DNA of 64,000 nt from NCBI GenBank assembly GCA_009377395.1, contig WHUB01000009.1, positions 24,542 to 88,541 of the forward strand, read 5' to 3'. This stretch comes from Actinophytocola sp. Its GTDB lineage: Bacteria > Actinomycetota > Actinomycetes > Mycobacteriales > Pseudonocardiaceae. Positions within the stretch are counted from its first letter, which is position 1. Each line of letters opens with the position of its first letter. A program made the translations under genes and the position numbers. Below the pieces are notes generated by a model. That model was not told the origin of the DNA, ran no database searches, and worked only from the letters and a program-made list of their open reading frames with translations. This document shows, one piece after another, positions 38,243 through 49,078 of the stretch.

Positions 38243-39910
38243 TCACGACGGGACGCGGTAGAACTTCAGGTCGCCGATCTCGGACTGAAACTGTCCCACC
38301 GGCCCGCCGAGCCGGGTGAGCCAGACGATGACGTGCGACGTCCTCGGCTTGCCTGCCACCGTGATCGGCGTCGCGCCCTCCGGCAGGTCTTCCGGGCCCG
38401 CCACCAGCCGGGAGCTCTCGAGGTACGGGTTGGACATGTCGGCGACCCTGATCTCGACCCGGGTGCCCTCGGTCGCGCCGAGGATCCGCACCTTCGACAG
38501 CCTGATCGGCTCGTCGAAGCTGACCGACAGCCCCACCCCGCTCTTGAGCGCGGGCAGTTGCTGCTGGTACTGGTCGGTCTGCCATGGCGTGGCCGGGTTG
38601 CCGTCGATCGCGGCGGCCGCGAGCTCGACGTAGTCGCCGGTGCCCTCCGGGTTGTAGACCTCGATCGACGACGGCCGCACCGGCACCGCGGCCGGCTTCG
38701 GTTTCGGCGGTGGTGGCGGCGACGGTTTCGGCTGCGTAGTGCCCGGCCCGTTCGCGGCGACGTTCATGTTGGGGCCGGTCGCGCCCTCGTCCCCCGAGAA
38801 GAAGCTGATCATCGAGAGGCCGATCCAGGCGAGGATGCCGACGGCGGTGACGACCAGCCCGGTCGCCCATACCGCGACCCGCTTGCGCTGGGCCGCGTCG
38901 CTGACCGGCCGCTTGGTCGTCCACACCCCGCCGTCCGGGTCGGTGGCGGGCCCGGGGTCGGCACCGTCCGCCGATGCCGCGGCCCTGCGCTCCTCGGTCA
39001 CGCTGACCTGGCGCAGCACCCGAAGGAACGCCGCGCTGGTGCGGATGCCGCCCTCGCCGCCGTCGGACAACGTCCGCACCGCGAGCGAGGACAGCTCGGC
39101 GGGCACCGTGGGCTGGATCGAGCGCGGCGGCACGACGCCACCGTGGGGCGCGTGCGGGGCGGGCGCGATCGCGGCGGGCCCGCCGTGGAGCGGCCAGCGG
39201 GCGGTCAGCAGCAGGTACAACACCGCGCCGAGCGCCTTGATGTCGTCGCGCAGCGTCGTCTCGGGCAGCGGGCCGGGGAACGCCAGCCGCAGCTGGCCGT
39301 CCCGTCCCCGCCGGATGCGCTGCGGGTGGTCGAGGCCGAGCACGAGTCCGGAGCGGTGTGCCCGCTCGACGGCGTCGACCAGGCTGTCGATCATGCGGCA
39401 AGCCATGATCGGGTGCACCGGCCCCTCGTTGACGATGTCGATGAGGTCGGTGCCCTTGCTCCACTCGGCGACCACGATCCCGTGCAGGCCCTCCCCGGCG
39501 GCGATGCCGCTGCCGGGCGTCAGGACGTCGAGCACCCGCGCGACGTGGGGGTGGGTGAACTGGGCGGTGTGGGCGGCGCGTTCCAGGGTGCGGCGGGCCT
39601 CCCTGGCCGCGTCGAGGTCGGCCTGGTCACCGACGATGAGGGTGAGCGCGACGTCGCGGTGGAGCTGGCCGTCGCGCGCCCGCCAGAAGTGCGAACTCGC
39701 CCGCTCGTCGACGCCGAGCTGCGCGAGCAGCCGGTAGCGGCCGTCGCCGACGACCGCGCCGGGCGACAGCGAACCACCCGTGGTTCTGATGCTGGTCCGC
39801 GGCACGCCGTCCGGCCGCTCGCTCCGCCTGGTCTCCACCGCCTCCGACAACCTCCGTGTCCGCTCTCTACCTGGGCAAGAAGAGCCCTCCGGCGCCATGT
39901 TTCTCATCAT
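38243..39910 (-). CDS. Membrane pseudokinase with extracellular domain (MviN pseudokinase-like)
   Basis: A kinase-like domain (about residues 40-300) is followed by one membrane helix (about 345-368), a Pro/Lys-rich linker and a galactose-binding-like extracellular domain. The catalytic HRD and DFG motifs are missing: the equivalent loops read GLDHPQRIRRG and LAFPGP. In mycobacteria this pseudokinase and domain are fused to MurJ (MviN) and bind FhaA after phosphorylation; here they are a separate gene directly after murJ. ATG 39910 is chosen (555 aa); an ATG at 39898 is close. Confidence 0.85.
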   Translation of the reverse strand: MMRNMAPEGSSCPGRERTRRLSEAVETRRSERPDGVPRTSIRTTGGSLSPGAVVGDGRYRLLAQLGVDERASSHFWRARDGQLHRDVALTLIVGDQADLDAAREARRTLERAAHTAQFTHPHVARVLDVLTPGSGIAAGEGLHGIVVAEWSKGTDLIDIVNEGPVHPIMACRMIDSLVDAVERAHRSGLVLGLDHPQRIRRGRDGQLRLAFPGPLPETTLRDDIKALGAVLYLLLTARWPLHGGPAAIAPAPHAPHGGVVPPRSIQPTVPAELSSLAVRTLSDGGEGGIRTSAAFLRVLRQVSVTEERRAAASADGADPGPATDPDGGVWTTKRPVSDAAQRKRVAVWATGLVVTAVGILAWIGLSMISFFSGDEGATGPNMNVAANGPGTTQPKPSPPPPPKPKPAAVPVRPSSIEVYNPEGTGDYVELAAAAIDGNPATPWQTDQYQQQLPALKSGVGLSVSFDEPIRLSKVRILGATEGTRVEIRVADMSNPYLESSRLVAGPEDLPEGATPITVAGKPRTSHVIVWLTRLGGPVGQFQSEIGDLKFYRVPS

Positions 39911-39990
39911 CGAGAGTACGGCAAACGCGCTGTGTGCACGCGGCGGTCGCGCTGTGACGCCGCGCGTCACTCGGTCGGGCCGGGTGTGGC

Positions 39991-42015
39991 TCAGGCCCGG
40001 CCGAGTAACCGGGCGAGCCGGTTCGTCAACGGGGCGATCTCGTCGACCTTGAGTGCGGCGAGGACGCCGAACGACACCCCGAGGCCGGCGATGCTCTGCG
40101 CGATCAGCGACACCCAGGCGTGCAGCGTGCTCGGCAGCCCGTCCGGCACCAGCATGCCGATGAGCACCGCGGCCGCGACGCCGAGCCCGCTGGCGACCAC
40201 GGTGAACAGGATGACGCCGAGCACCCTGCGGCTGCGCAGGTTACCAAGCCGCACCCAGAGCCACACCTGGCCGAGCACCGCGCCGACCACGAACGTCAGC
40301 GAGTTGACCATCATCGCGCCGAGCACGATCTGCCTCGGTTCGAGCACCGTCGGGCACAGGTACAGCAGCGGCACCTTCACCAGCGTCATGACCAGCATGA
40401 TCAACGTCGGGGTGCGGGCGTCCTTGAGCGCGTAGAACACCCGCAGCTGGAGCATCACCAGCGCGTACGGCAGCAGCCCGAACGCCGCGATGGCCAGCGA
40501 CCTGCCCAGCCGCTCCGCCGACGCGACGTCGCTCTGCCCGAACGCGAACAGCGCGATGCCGACCGACGAGCCGACCACGGTCATGATCGCGGCGATCGGC
40601 AGCAGCGTGACCGTGGAGATGCGGGAGGCGTACGACAGGTTGGAGATCAGCTTGCCGTACTCGCCGTCCGCCGCCGCCCGGCTCATCCTCGGCATGATCG
40701 CGGTCAGCAGCGACACCCCGATCACGCCGTACGGCAGCTGGAACAGCAGCCACGCGTTGTAGTAGGCGGTCATGCCGCCCGGGTCGCCCGCGGTCAGCAC
40801 CCGCGTCGTGACGATGTAGCCGACCTGGCTGACCGCGACGTAGCCGAGAATCCACGCCGCGAGGCCGCCGAACTCCTTCATCCGCGAGTCGATGCCCCAG
40901 TTCCACCGGAACCGGAAACCGGTGCGCAGCAGCGGCGGCACCAGCATCACCGCCTGCGCCACGATGCCGAGCGTGACGCCGAGGCCGAGCGTGAGCAGCT
41001 TCGGGTCGCCCATCCGCACCGGGTCGACCGAGATCTGGCCGGGCATGAGCGCGAACACGCCGATGGTCGCCATCACGACCAGGTTGTTGACCACCGGCGC
41101 CCAGGCGGGCGGGCCGAAGATCTGCCGGGCGTTGAGGATCGCCATCAGCAGCGCGAACACGCCGTAGAACAGGATCTGCGGCAGCAGCAGGTAGGCGAAC
41201 GCGGTGGTCAGCTCGGGATTGGCGCGGCCCGTCGACGAGTCGACGTAGATCGAGGTGAACACCGGGGCGGCGAGCACCGCGATCACCGTCGCGATGGCGA
41301 GCAGGCTCAGCGCGACGGTGAGCAGCCGCTGGGTGTACTCCTCGCCGCCGTCGGGGTCGTCCTGCGACCGGACGAGCAGTGGCACCACGATGCTGGCGAG
41401 CACGCCGCCGAGCAGCAGCTCGTAGATGATGTTGGGCAGCGTGTTCGCCACGTTGAACGAGTCGTTCTGGATGCCGATGCTCAACACCCAGACCAGCATC
41501 ACCTTCCACATGAAGCCGGTGACGCGGCTGGTCAGCGACGCGATCGCGATCTTGCCGGTCGACTTGGCGAGCGACTCCCGTGCCTCACCCGGCCGCTCCG
41601 GCGCCTCGGTCGGCTCGCCCGGCGCGGGCGGCGCGCCGATGGCGGGCAGCACCCGGGTGAGCTCCTGGTACGGCCGCAGCGAGTCGGGGTCGGCCATAGA
41701 CCAGCCCTGCTGCGGTGGCCGCGGCCGTCGTGGTGGCGGCGGTGGCCGCATGCGCGGGTCCTGTGGCGGCCTCGGCGGTGGTCCCGGTGGCGGACCGGGG
41801 GGCTGGCCCGGTGGCGGCTGCGGTGGCCTCGGCGGCGGTCCCTGGGGTGGTGGTCCCGGCGCCGGACGCTGCGCCGGCCGCGTCGGCTCGTCCGGCTGCG
41901 GCAACTGGCCGCCGTGCGAGGGGTCGCGCGGCGGCTGCTGCGCCGGGCGGGTCGGCTGGTCCGGCTGCTGCGGACGGCGCGACGGGGGAGGCCGCCGGGG
42001 TGGCTCTGAGTTCAA
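39991..42015 (-). CDS. murJ: Lipid II flippase MurJ with proline-rich N-terminus
   Basis: A TTG start at 42015 (AGGACGGG upstream) gives 674 aa. The first 110 residues are proline, glycine, glutamine and arginine rich and presumably cytoplasmic. Fourteen or so membrane helices of the MOP/MurJ fold follow, beginning GKIAIASLTSRVTGFMWKV. MurJ moves the cell-wall precursor lipid II outwards. It overlaps no gene and is followed by the pseudokinase (80-bp gap), which in mycobacteria is its C-terminal domain. Confidence 0.92.
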   Translation of the reverse strand: MNSEPPRRPPPSRRPQQPDQPTRPAQQPPRDPSHGGQLPQPDEPTRPAQRPAPGPPPQGPPPRPPQPPPGQPPGPPPGPPPRPPQDPRMRPPPPPRRPRPPQQGWSMADPDSLRPYQELTRVLPAIGAPPAPGEPTEAPERPGEARESLAKSTGKIAIASLTSRVTGFMWKVMLVWVLSIGIQNDSFNVANTLPNIIYELLLGGVLASIVVPLLVRSQDDPDGGEEYTQRLLTVALSLLAIATVIAVLAAPVFTSIYVDSSTGRANPELTTAFAYLLLPQILFYGVFALLMAILNARQIFGPPAWAPVVNNLVVMATIGVFALMPGQISVDPVRMGDPKLLTLGLGVTLGIVAQAVMLVPPLLRTGFRFRWNWGIDSRMKEFGGLAAWILGYVAVSQVGYIVTTRVLTAGDPGGMTAYYNAWLLFQLPYGVIGVSLLTAIMPRMSRAAADGEYGKLISNLSYASRISTVTLLPIAAIMTVVGSSVGIALFAFGQSDVASAERLGRSLAIAAFGLLPYALVMLQLRVFYALKDARTPTLIMLVMTLVKVPLLYLCPTVLEPRQIVLGAMMVNSLTFVVGAVLGQVWLWVRLGNLRSRRVLGVILFTVVASGLGVAAAVLIGMLVPDGLPSTLHAWVSLIAQSIAGLGVSFGVLAALKVDEIAPLTNRLARLLGRA

Positions 42016-42063
42016 CGTTCCCGTCCTCGCGACGTCGATGCCGGTGCGGCGCGCCGCCCGGGG

Positions 42064-44208
42064 CTAGCCGTGCCCGGCCCCATTGGAACGGATCCGGCGG
42101 TGGATGCGCCGTCCCGCGAGCAGCAGCAGCACGCCGCCTGCTGCTGCGGTCACGATAACCGTGAAAACGCCGTACTCGGTCGACGCCAACTGGAACCGCG
42201 TCGGACTGCCGAGCGCGAGGCCGCCGGGGGTGCTGAGCGAGACGTCGACGGTGAACCGGCCCGCACGCAGCGCCTCGGCGGGCACGCGCAGGTTCAGCGA
42301 CGACTCCGGCGCCAGCTTCTGGGCGCTGATGTCGTCCGGCCGCAGGCCGCTCGTGCTGGACAGCATCACCCGAACGGTGATCTCGACCGGCAGGTCGTTC
42401 CGGATCGACACCGGGATCGGCGACGACCCCGACGCGAGCGAGATGGTGCGGTCCGGCTCGGTGATGCTGACGTCGTCGAGCAGGTCGTAGAGCTGGAACC
42501 TCGCGTCGGCGACGGCGAGCTGCGCCAGGACCGGCCGATGCGGCAGCGCGTTGGAGGTCGCCCTGAGCAGCCCCTCCCGCACCGGCAGCAGCAGGTCGGC
42601 CGGGTCGACCTTCAACGTGGACGCCTCACTCATGGCCTTGGACAGCTCGGCGACGGTCGCGTCGACCTGGGCGATCTCGTCGGTGATCGTCCGGGAGGGC
42701 TCCGGGGTGAGGCTGCCCTGCTGCGCGGGCCGTCGTGCGCTGGTCGCGCTCGCCGTGAACAGGTCGGACGCGGGCACCGGCAGCAGGGTGCCGGCCGAGG
42801 CGAGCTCGTCGATGCCCTGCAGGAACCAGACCAGCTCGTGGTACGGGACCGCCCACTGCCGTGGCGGCGCGATGAGCAGCGGCGAGGTGCCGCCGTTGCG
42901 GGCGCGGAAGTCGATGCTGGCGAACCCGTTCTGGGTCGCGATGTCGCCCTGGTCCGACGCGAGCGTGGCATTGGTCGTCGAGTTGTTGCGCGCGACGTCG
43001 CGGGTCAGCGAGAGCGTGACCAGCCCGTTCGACGGCACCACCGTGTGCTCGGTGTCGTCGGTGGTGATCGTCGTCGGCTCGACCGGATGGTCGCCGCTGC
43101 GCCCGCCGATGAGCAGGTTCTTGCCCGCCTCGCCGACCGCGTCGAGCGCTTGCTCGGAGAGCTCGCCCTCGACCGCGAGCGCCCCGTCGAGCGGCCGCGC
43201 GCCGACCACCTCGGTGAGCACGTCGTCGCGGGAGGCGGCCAGCGTCGCGAGCTGCGGTGTGCTGCCCGCCAGCAGCGAGATGTCCGCCCGCGCGTACGGC
43301 GTCGGCACCACGCAGGCGTCCTCGACGAGCGCGCGCACGTCGGTCAGCCAGGACTCGGCGGCCGCGCTGCCGTCCCGGGTATCGCGGTCCGGCGCGCCCT
43401 GCACCCGGTAGCCCTGCGTCATCGCCTGGGCCGTCTCGATCAGCTCGGGGTCGATCGCGAAGCACATCGAGGAGAACAGCTGCTCGTCGTCGCGCACCGA
43501 CTCCGCGGCCTGCACCAGCGCGTACAGCCTGCCGCCCGGCAGCATCGCCTCGGCGAGCTCGTCGTCGGCGAGGACGAGCCTGCCCTGCAGCGGGTTGGCG
43601 ATGACCCGTGGCCTCGCCGTGAGCGGCCATAGGATCGACGTCGGCGGCGGGGTGTTGCGCTCGGCCTTGTCGCCGCTCCCCGGCACCGAGATCACCGGCA
43701 ACATCAGGTGCGACGCGGCGAGCCGCGCCTCGAGGCCGCCGGCGAGCGTGCCGTTGACGTTGATCAGCAACGGGTAGGTGCCGGCCTCGGGGAACAGCAG
43801 GCCGCCCTCGCCGCCGCGCAGGTCCGCCGTGAGCGTGAAGGTCGCCCGCTTGCCGGGCGGGAGGCGCTCCGCCACCGTCCGGAACGGGGTGAGCTCGTAG
43901 TCCATCGGGGCGCCCGCGGTGAGCGTCTGCTTGAGCATCGCGTTCGAGGTCACCGGCGAGCTGAGGTGCAGCCGGGCCGCCAGGTTCGTGATCGGGTGCG
44001 CGGAGGTGTTGGTGAGCGACACCGAGACCGTCAGGGTGCGCGACCGCTTGTCGATCACGCGCGGCGACATCGACGTCACGTCGAGCTCGAGCGCCGTGGC
44101 CAGGTCGGTCGTCGGCTGGGCGGCGGTTGCTCGCATCGGTGGCGCCGCCATGCCGGCGAAGACGAACAGCAGCGCGACGGCGCCGAAGGCGAGCGCGGTT
44201 CGAATCAC
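42064..44208 (-). CDS. DUF6049 family secreted membrane-anchored protein
   Basis: The 714-aa protein has an N-terminal signal peptide (residues about 1-30, ending near ATA-AQ), a long beta-sandwich-like extracellular region and a C-terminal membrane helix (about 683-705, [18 protein letters not shown]) with basic cytoplasmic end. It matches the DUF6049 (Rv3909-like) family found between mutT4 and murJ. It may work with MurJ or in wall assembly; function not established. GTG 44208 overlaps the mutT4 stop by four bases. Confidence 0.88.
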   Translation of the reverse strand: MIRTALAFGAVALLFVFAGMAAPPMRATAAQPTTDLATALELDVTSMSPRVIDKRSRTLTVSVSLTNTSAHPITNLAARLHLSSPVTSNAMLKQTLTAGAPMDYELTPFRTVAERLPPGKRATFTLTADLRGGEGGLLFPEAGTYPLLINVNGTLAGGLEARLAASHLMLPVISVPGSGDKAERNTPPPTSILWPLTARPRVIANPLQGRLVLADDELAEAMLPGGRLYALVQAAESVRDDEQLFSSMCFAIDPELIETAQAMTQGYRVQGAPDRDTRDGSAAAESWLTDVRALVEDACVVPTPYARADISLLAGSTPQLATLAASRDDVLTEVVGARPLDGALAVEGELSEQALDAVGEAGKNLLIGGRSGDHPVEPTTITTDDTEHTVVPSNGLVTLSLTRDVARNNSTTNATLASDQGDIATQNGFASIDFRARNGGTSPLLIAPPRQWAVPYHELVWFLQGIDELASAGTLLPVPASDLFTASATSARRPAQQGSLTPEPSRTITDEIAQVDATVAELSKAMSEASTLKVDPADLLLPVREGLLRATSNALPHRPVLAQLAVADARFQLYDLLDDVSITEPDRTISLASGSSPIPVSIRNDLPVEITVRVMLSSTSGLRPDDISAQKLAPESSLNLRVPAEALRAGRFTVDVSLSTPGGLALGSPTRFQLASTEYGVFTVIVTAAAGGVLLLLAGRRIHRRIRSNGAGHG

Positions 44209-44762
44209 TCCGACACCTCATCAGGGCGCCAGTTGCCGACGGATTCGGGGGCGGGTGCGTCGGTGGCGAGCAGTTCACGCGCCTTTCCGACGAGCTTGCG
44301 TTCGTCACCGTAGGCGAGCGTTCCCTCGAGCCCACCGAGGGGGACCCAGGCGACCTCGGTGACCTCGTCGTCCTCGTCGCACAGCTCGCCGCCGATCGCT
44401 TCGAGCAGGAAGTGGTGCACCGTCTTGTGCACCCGGCGGCCATCGGCGATGAACCAGTAGTCGATCTCGCCGAGCGGTTGCAGCACCCGCGCGGAAATGC
44501 CGGTCTCCTCCTTCACCTCACGTACCGCGGTCTCGGGGTACGTCTCGCCGTCCTCGACATGACCCTTGGGCAGCGACCACAGCAGCGAGCCGCCGCGGTC
44601 CAGCCTGCCGATGAGGACGACACGGTGATGATCGGGGTCGACGACGAGACCACCGGCCGAGGTCTCGTCAACCGTCGTCATTCGCCGAGGGCGGCGACGC
44701 CGGGACCGGCGCCAAGGCTTAGCCCGTCGCGCCTCGTCGCGCGAGTCACCGGATCCTGGCAT
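44205..44762 (-). CDS. NUDIX hydrolase MutT4-like
   Basis: From ATG 44762 the protein is 185 aa: a basic arginine-rich N-terminus (about 30 residues), then a NUDIX fold with the exact box pattern G-x5-E-x7-[10 protein letters not shown] strand pairing ([20 protein letters not shown]) follows, as in mycobacterial MutT4. It is expected to hydrolyse nucleotide or related pyrophosphate substrates. Divergent from pcnA across a 230-bp gap; first gene of the murJ operon. Confidence 0.9.
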   Translation of the reverse strand: MPGSGDSRDEARRAKPWRRSRRRRPRRMTTVDETSAGGLVVDPDHHRVVLIGRLDRGGSLLWSLPKGHVEDGETYPETAVREVKEETGISARVLQPLGEIDYWFIADGRRVHKTVHHFLLEAIGGELCDEDDEVTEVAWVPLGGLEGTLAYGDERKLVGKARELLATDAPAPESVGNWRPDEVSE

Positions 44763-44992
44763 ACCAGCGATGCTAGTCGGAACGGCGCTGCCCCGACGCC
44801 GAACTCGGCCGGGTCCAGCGCGGACGCTGATATGACCGAGCTCTGTGACCTTCGCCCTCGCTCTCCCGTGACGAGGCACGTCCAGTCCTCCGCCGACCCG
44901 GCGGTGGTTCGGCGTTCGCGACCACCCTCGCTGCGTTCCGGGTGGCCCCGCCCGCCGAACGGCGAAGCTCCCAACCGCTAGGCTGAATCGCC

Positions 44993-46450
44993 GTGCCCGA
45001 TATCCGTGCTCAACGCAGTGCCAAGCGCAACGCGGTCGCCGAGCTGCTGCGCATCTCGCCTATCGCCGACGAGCTGGCCGCGCGGTTCGCCACCGCGGGA
45101 CATCAGCTGTACCTCGTCGGCGGCAGCGTGCGGGACGCGTTGCTCGGCAGGCTGACCAACGACCTCGACTTCACCACCGACGCGCGCCCCGAGACGATCC
45201 TGACGATCGTCAGGGGCTGGGCCGACGCGGTGTGGGAGACCGGCATCGAGTTCGGCACCGTCGGCGTGGCCAAGGGCGGCACCCAGCTCGAGATCACCAC
45301 CTTCCGGGCGGACACCTACGACCGCGTGACCCGCAACCCCGAGGTGGTCTTCGGCGACGACATCGACGGCGACCTCAAGCGGCGGGACTTCACCGTCAAC
45401 GCGATGGCCATCGAGCTGACCGCGAAGCGGTTCACCGATCCGCACGGCGGGCTGGACGCGCTCGACGACCGGGTGCTCGACACCCCGGCGGCGCCCGAGG
45501 AGTCGTTCGCCGACGACCCGCTGCGGATGCTGCGCGCCGCCCGGTTCGCCGCGCAGCTCGAGTTCGTGCCGTCGCGCCGGGTCGTCACCGCCATGACCGA
45601 GATGGCGAGCGAGATCGGCCGCATCACGGCCGAGCGGGTGCAGGCCGAGCTGAGCAAACTGCTGCTCGGCGCCAAGCCCCGGCTCGGCATCGAGCTGATG
45701 GTGCACACCGGCCTCGCCGACCACGTGCTGCCCGAGGTGCCGGGCATGCGGCTCGCCATCGACGAGCACCACCAGCACAAGGACGTCTACGAGCACTCGC
45801 TGACCGTGCTCGACCAGGCCATCGACCTGGAGACGCGGCACGAGCCGACCACCGAGCCGGACCTCGTGGTGCGGCTGGCCGCGCTGCTGCACGACATCGG
45901 CAAGCCCGCGACGAGGAAGTTCACCGAGGGCGGCGGCGTGACGTTCCACCACCACGAGGTGGTCGGCGCCAAGATGACCCGCAAGCGGCTGAAGGCGCTG
46001 CGCTACCCGAAGGACGTCATCGCGGACGTCTCGCAGCTCGTGTTCCTGCACCTGCGGTTCCACGGCTACGGCAAGGGCGAGTGGACCGACTCCGCGGTGC
46101 GGCGCTACGTCACCGACGCGGGCGAGCTGCTGCCGAAGCTGCACAAGCTGGTGCGGGCCGACTGCACCACCCGCAACCGGCGCAAGGCGGCCGCGTTGCA
46201 GCGGACCTACGACGACCTCGAGGCGCGCATCCAGCGCATCGCCGAGGACGAGGACCTGGCCAAGGTCAGGCCCGACCTGGACGGCAACGAGATCATGACG
46301 CTGCTCGGGCTGCCGCCGGGCCCGATGGTCGGCAAGGCGTGGCGCTTCCTCAAGGAACTGCGGCTCGACCAGGGGCCGCTCCCCCGCGACGAGGCCGTCG
46401 CCGCGCTCCGGAGCTGGGCCAAGGAGCAGAGCATCGACGTGCCCGAGTAG
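44993..46450 (+). CDS. CCA tRNA nucleotidyltransferase (PcnA-type, with HD domain)
   Basis: The 485-aa protein has the class II nucleotidyltransferase head with [12 protein letters not shown] and NDLDFTTD, the [10 protein letters not shown] motif, and a C-terminal HD domain ([13 protein letters not shown]). It adds or repairs the tRNA 3' CCA, needed here because the tRNA-Ile gene does not encode CCA. The GTG start at 44993 is divergent from mutT4, and it is tail-to-tail with the TNT-domain gene at 46451 with no gap. Confidence 0.93.
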   Translation: MPDIRAQRSAKRNAVAELLRISPIADELAARFATAGHQLYLVGGSVRDALLGRLTNDLDFTTDARPETILTIVRGWADAVWETGIEFGTVGVAKGGTQLEITTFRADTYDRVTRNPEVVFGDDIDGDLKRRDFTVNAMAIELTAKRFTDPHGGLDALDDRVLDTPAAPEESFADDPLRMLRAARFAAQLEFVPSRRVVTAMTEMASEIGRITAERVQAELSKLLLGAKPRLGIELMVHTGLADHVLPEVPGMRLAIDEHHQHKDVYEHSLTVLDQAIDLETRHEPTTEPDLVVRLAALLHDIGKPATRKFTEGGGVTFHHHEVVGAKMTRKRLKALRYPKDVIADVSQLVFLHLRFHGYGKGEWTDSAVRRYVTDAGELLPKLHKLVRADCTTRNRRKAAALQRTYDDLEARIQRIAEDEDLAKVRPDLDGNEIMTLLGLPPGPMVGKAWRFLKELRLDQGPLPRDEAVAALRSWAKEQSIDVPE

Positions 46451-48373
46451 CTACTTGACGGCTTCCAGCGCGCCGGTCGAGACGTGCTCGCCGATCGGGC
46501 GCGGCAGCAGGTAGGCGAGCGCGCCGCCCGGCATGCCGCCCCACGGCAGCGTGACGCCGGTCAGCACCCGCAGCGGGCGGGTGAGCCGGTACTCGGTGCG
46601 CCGGGACTCGCGGTCGGGCAGCAGCGACGTCTCCTGGAACATCGCCGACGCCTCGTGCGTCACGTTGCCCGCGTCGTCGCCGAACCGCGTCAGCAGCGTG
46701 CCCTCCGGCAGCGTCACCATCCGCTTGCCGCGCAGCAGCGTCAGCGGCGGCTCGCCGCGCAGCGGCACGATCGGCCAGTCCGCCGGGTTCTCCTCGGGGT
46801 GCAACGGCGCCAGCGCCCGCGTCGGGTGCAGCGCGAGCACGCCGAGCAGGTGCGCCGCCGCGGCCCTGACGGTGTCGAACTCCCGCGCCTGCCGCTGCTC
46901 GCCGTCCTCGCACCAGGTGACCCGCCAGCCGCCGCTGACCCGGAGCAGGCACCAGGCGTCGTCGGCCTGCTCGCCGAACCGGTACGCCTGGCCGCCGATG
47001 CCGAGCTCGCCGAGCCGCTTGCGCAGCAACGTCAGCACCTCGGACGCCCGCAGCGGCGGGATCACGCTGTCGTCCCGCTCCACCTCGGTGACGGCGTCGT
47101 GCTCGTCGAGGTCGGCCGCCGACTGCGGCGGGTACGGCTCCCCGACCACCTCGGCGCGGGCGGTCTCGCGCAGCCGCCTGCTGACGAACGGCGGCCGGTA
47201 CGAGTTCGCCCTGATGTGGTCGAGCAGCTCCGGCTCCGGCGCGACGCCGTGCATCCGCAGGTAGTGCGGCACCGCCGCCGGCCAGATCCAGGTGCCGTCG
47301 GTGTGGCAGGCGTTCGGCACCGACGGCGCGGTCTGCGGCGCGAACAGGTCCGGCTGCGGCGTGTCGCCCACGTGCACCACCGGCGAGCGGTACAGGTACG
47401 CCATCACCTCGCGCAGCTCGTGCCCCGGCACCGGCGGGCGGTTGACCACCGGCCGCTTGCCGGGGTGGTGCATGTCGACCACCTTGGCGTGCCGGAACGT
47501 CACGTCGAGCGGCAGCCCGGCGCGGGCGCCGAGCCAGGGCGGCACGTGCTTGGGCTCGCGGGGGAACCGCGCCAGCTCCTGCTCGAACGCCGGCGCGGTG
47601 TCCCTGCCCTCCTCGTCCGGCGCCCGACGCCAGCGCGGCTGCGAGGACGCGTCGTAGTCGAAGGTGAAGTTGTCGTCCCGGCTGACGGTCATGGTGCCCT
47701 GGAACCAGGTGCCGCGGTCCTGCTCGTGCATCAGCCAGCGCAGCTCGGTGAACAGCTGGCCGAGCAGCGGCGGCGCGCTCAGCGAGTACGTGACGTCGCC
47801 GTCGGTGCCGCGCACCTCGAGCTCGGCGTAGCCGCCGACCTGGCGGAACCGGGCCGCCGTGGTGCCCTCCGGGTCGGGACGCAGCTCGCGCAGCACCCGC
47901 CCGATCCGGCGCAGCAGCCGACGCTGCTTGATGTCGTCGCGCTCGCCGGGCGCCTCGGCGCGGAGGTCGTGGTACTCCTGCCACAGCGCCTCGACCTCGG
48001 CGGGCGCGGCGACGACGCCGTACTGCCCGTCGTCGCCGATCGGGGTGAGGCCGAGCTCGGTGGCGATGGTCTCGTCGGAACCGGTCCAGTGCAGCTCGAG
48101 CGTGCCGTCGTCACGCTGACCGGCGAGCGCGAACGTCTCCTCGGCGAAGCGGCAGTGGGTGCGGATGGTGAACGTAGCCGGGATGTCGTCCTCGGCCACC
48201 AGGTTGCCGGCGGCGCCGTCGTGCTCGATGTCGAACCCGTCGAGCTGCTCGTCGTCCGGCGCGATGAGGAGCCACTTGCCCTCCGTGGTCGAGGGCGTGG
48301 CACGAACCGGTGTGCCGTTCCACAAGGCGTACCGGGCGTCCGGATGGACAGCGGGCAAAACCTGATGACGCAC
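46451..48373 (-). CDS. Large protein ending in a TNT-like (tuberculosis necrotizing toxin) domain
   Basis: The 640-aa protein lacks a signal peptide. The C-terminal part (about residues 545-640) resembles the TNT NAD-glycohydrolase domain: a G-LL-RFG-D start, then LTRPLRVLTGVTLPWGGMPGG and a final EHVSTGALEAV segment. At the motif PWF-x-QPGGG the conserved Gln is Met614, so activity may be altered. Earlier parts hold a YezG-like block (LRWLMHEQDRGTWFQGTMTV, about residues 215-245) and further unassigned blocks. Such a polymorphic toxin usually has an immunity partner; none is obvious here. Confidence 0.65.
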   Translation of the reverse strand: MRHQVLPAVHPDARYALWNGTPVRATPSTTEGKWLLIAPDDEQLDGFDIEHDGAAGNLVAEDDIPATFTIRTHCRFAEETFALAGQRDDGTLELHWTGSDETIATELGLTPIGDDGQYGVVAAPAEVEALWQEYHDLRAEAPGERDDIKQRRLLRRIGRVLRELRPDPEGTTAARFRQVGGYAELEVRGTDGDVTYSLSAPPLLGQLFTELRWLMHEQDRGTWFQGTMTVSRDDNFTFDYDASSQPRWRRAPDEEGRDTAPAFEQELARFPREPKHVPPWLGARAGLPLDVTFRHAKVVDMHHPGKRPVVNRPPVPGHELREVMAYLYRSPVVHVGDTPQPDLFAPQTAPSVPNACHTDGTWIWPAAVPHYLRMHGVAPEPELLDHIRANSYRPPFVSRRLRETARAEVVGEPYPPQSAADLDEHDAVTEVERDDSVIPPLRASEVLTLLRKRLGELGIGGQAYRFGEQADDAWCLLRVSGGWRVTWCEDGEQRQAREFDTVRAAAAHLLGVLALHPTRALAPLHPEENPADWPIVPLRGEPPLTLLRGKRMVTLPEGTLLTRFGDDAGNVTHEASAMFQETSLLPDRESRRTEYRLTRPLRVLTGVTLPWGGMPGGALAYLLPRPIGEHVSTGALEAVK

Positions 48374-48514
48374 GGAACTTCCCTCCAGGTGTTCCCGCCC
48401 AACTTATCGGTCCGGCTACTCCGAACGTGCATCACCCGTACGCGTGTGTATCTAACGCCGGTGTCACCCGAAACCCGGCCGCGTCGGCCCTAGCTCAGGT
48501 GGGATCATTGGCGC

Positions 48515-49078
48515 GTGCGCGCGGATGCCATTGCGCAGGGTTGCCTGCTTGTCGCTGATCCCACCATGTCCGACCCGAACTTTCGCCGAACAGTGGTCCT
48601 CATCCTGCACCACGGCGACGAAGGCACGCTCGGCGTCGTGCTCAATCGGCCCAGCGAGGTGCCGGTGGACCAGGTGGCGCCGGACTGGGCCGCCTACGTC
48701 GGGGATCCGGCCGACGCCTTCATCGGCGGCCCCGTCGAGCAGGACACGCCGTTGTGCCTTGCCGCGTTACGCAATGGCGAGACGTCGGTGCCGGGCACCA
48801 TCGGCGTCATCGGGCCGGTCGCGCTGGTCGTGCTCGACTCCGACCCGGACGAGCTGGTGTCCAAGGTGCGCGGGATGCGGATGTTCATCGGCTACGCGGG
48901 CTGGGACGCGGGTCAGCTCGAGGGAGAGCTGGCGCGCGACGACTGGATCGTCGTGCCGGCGCTGCCGAGCGACGTCTTCGCCGAGCCGGGCACCGACCTC
49001 TGGGCGCGGGTGCTGCGCCGCCAGGGCGTCCCGACCGCGCTACTCGCCACGCACCCGGGCGACCTGCAACTGAACTAG
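48515..49078 (+). CDS. YqgE/AlgH family protein
   Basis: The 187-aa protein has the DUF179/AlgH core: GCLLVADPTMSDPNFRRTVV at the start, then GTLGVVLNRPSE and a central FIGGPVEQD, and ends LPSDVF. It starts at GTG 48515. Its stop overlaps the stop of the convergent SdpI-like gene. The function of the family is not established. Confidence 0.92.
   Translation: MRADAIAQGCLLVADPTMSDPNFRRTVVLILHHGDEGTLGVVLNRPSEVPVDQVAPDWAAYVGDPADAFIGGPVEQDTPLCLAALRNGETSVPGTIGVIGPVALVVLDSDPDELVSKVRGMRMFIGYAGWDAGQLEGELARDDWIVVPALPSDVFAEPGTDLWARVLRRQGVPTALLATHPGDLQLN

Noticed and set aside
40120..42009. Long plus-strand frame (629 codons) opposite murJ
   Set aside because: It is antisense to a clear MurJ gene and composed mainly of Arg, His, Gln and Gly, typical of a high-GC shadow frame.
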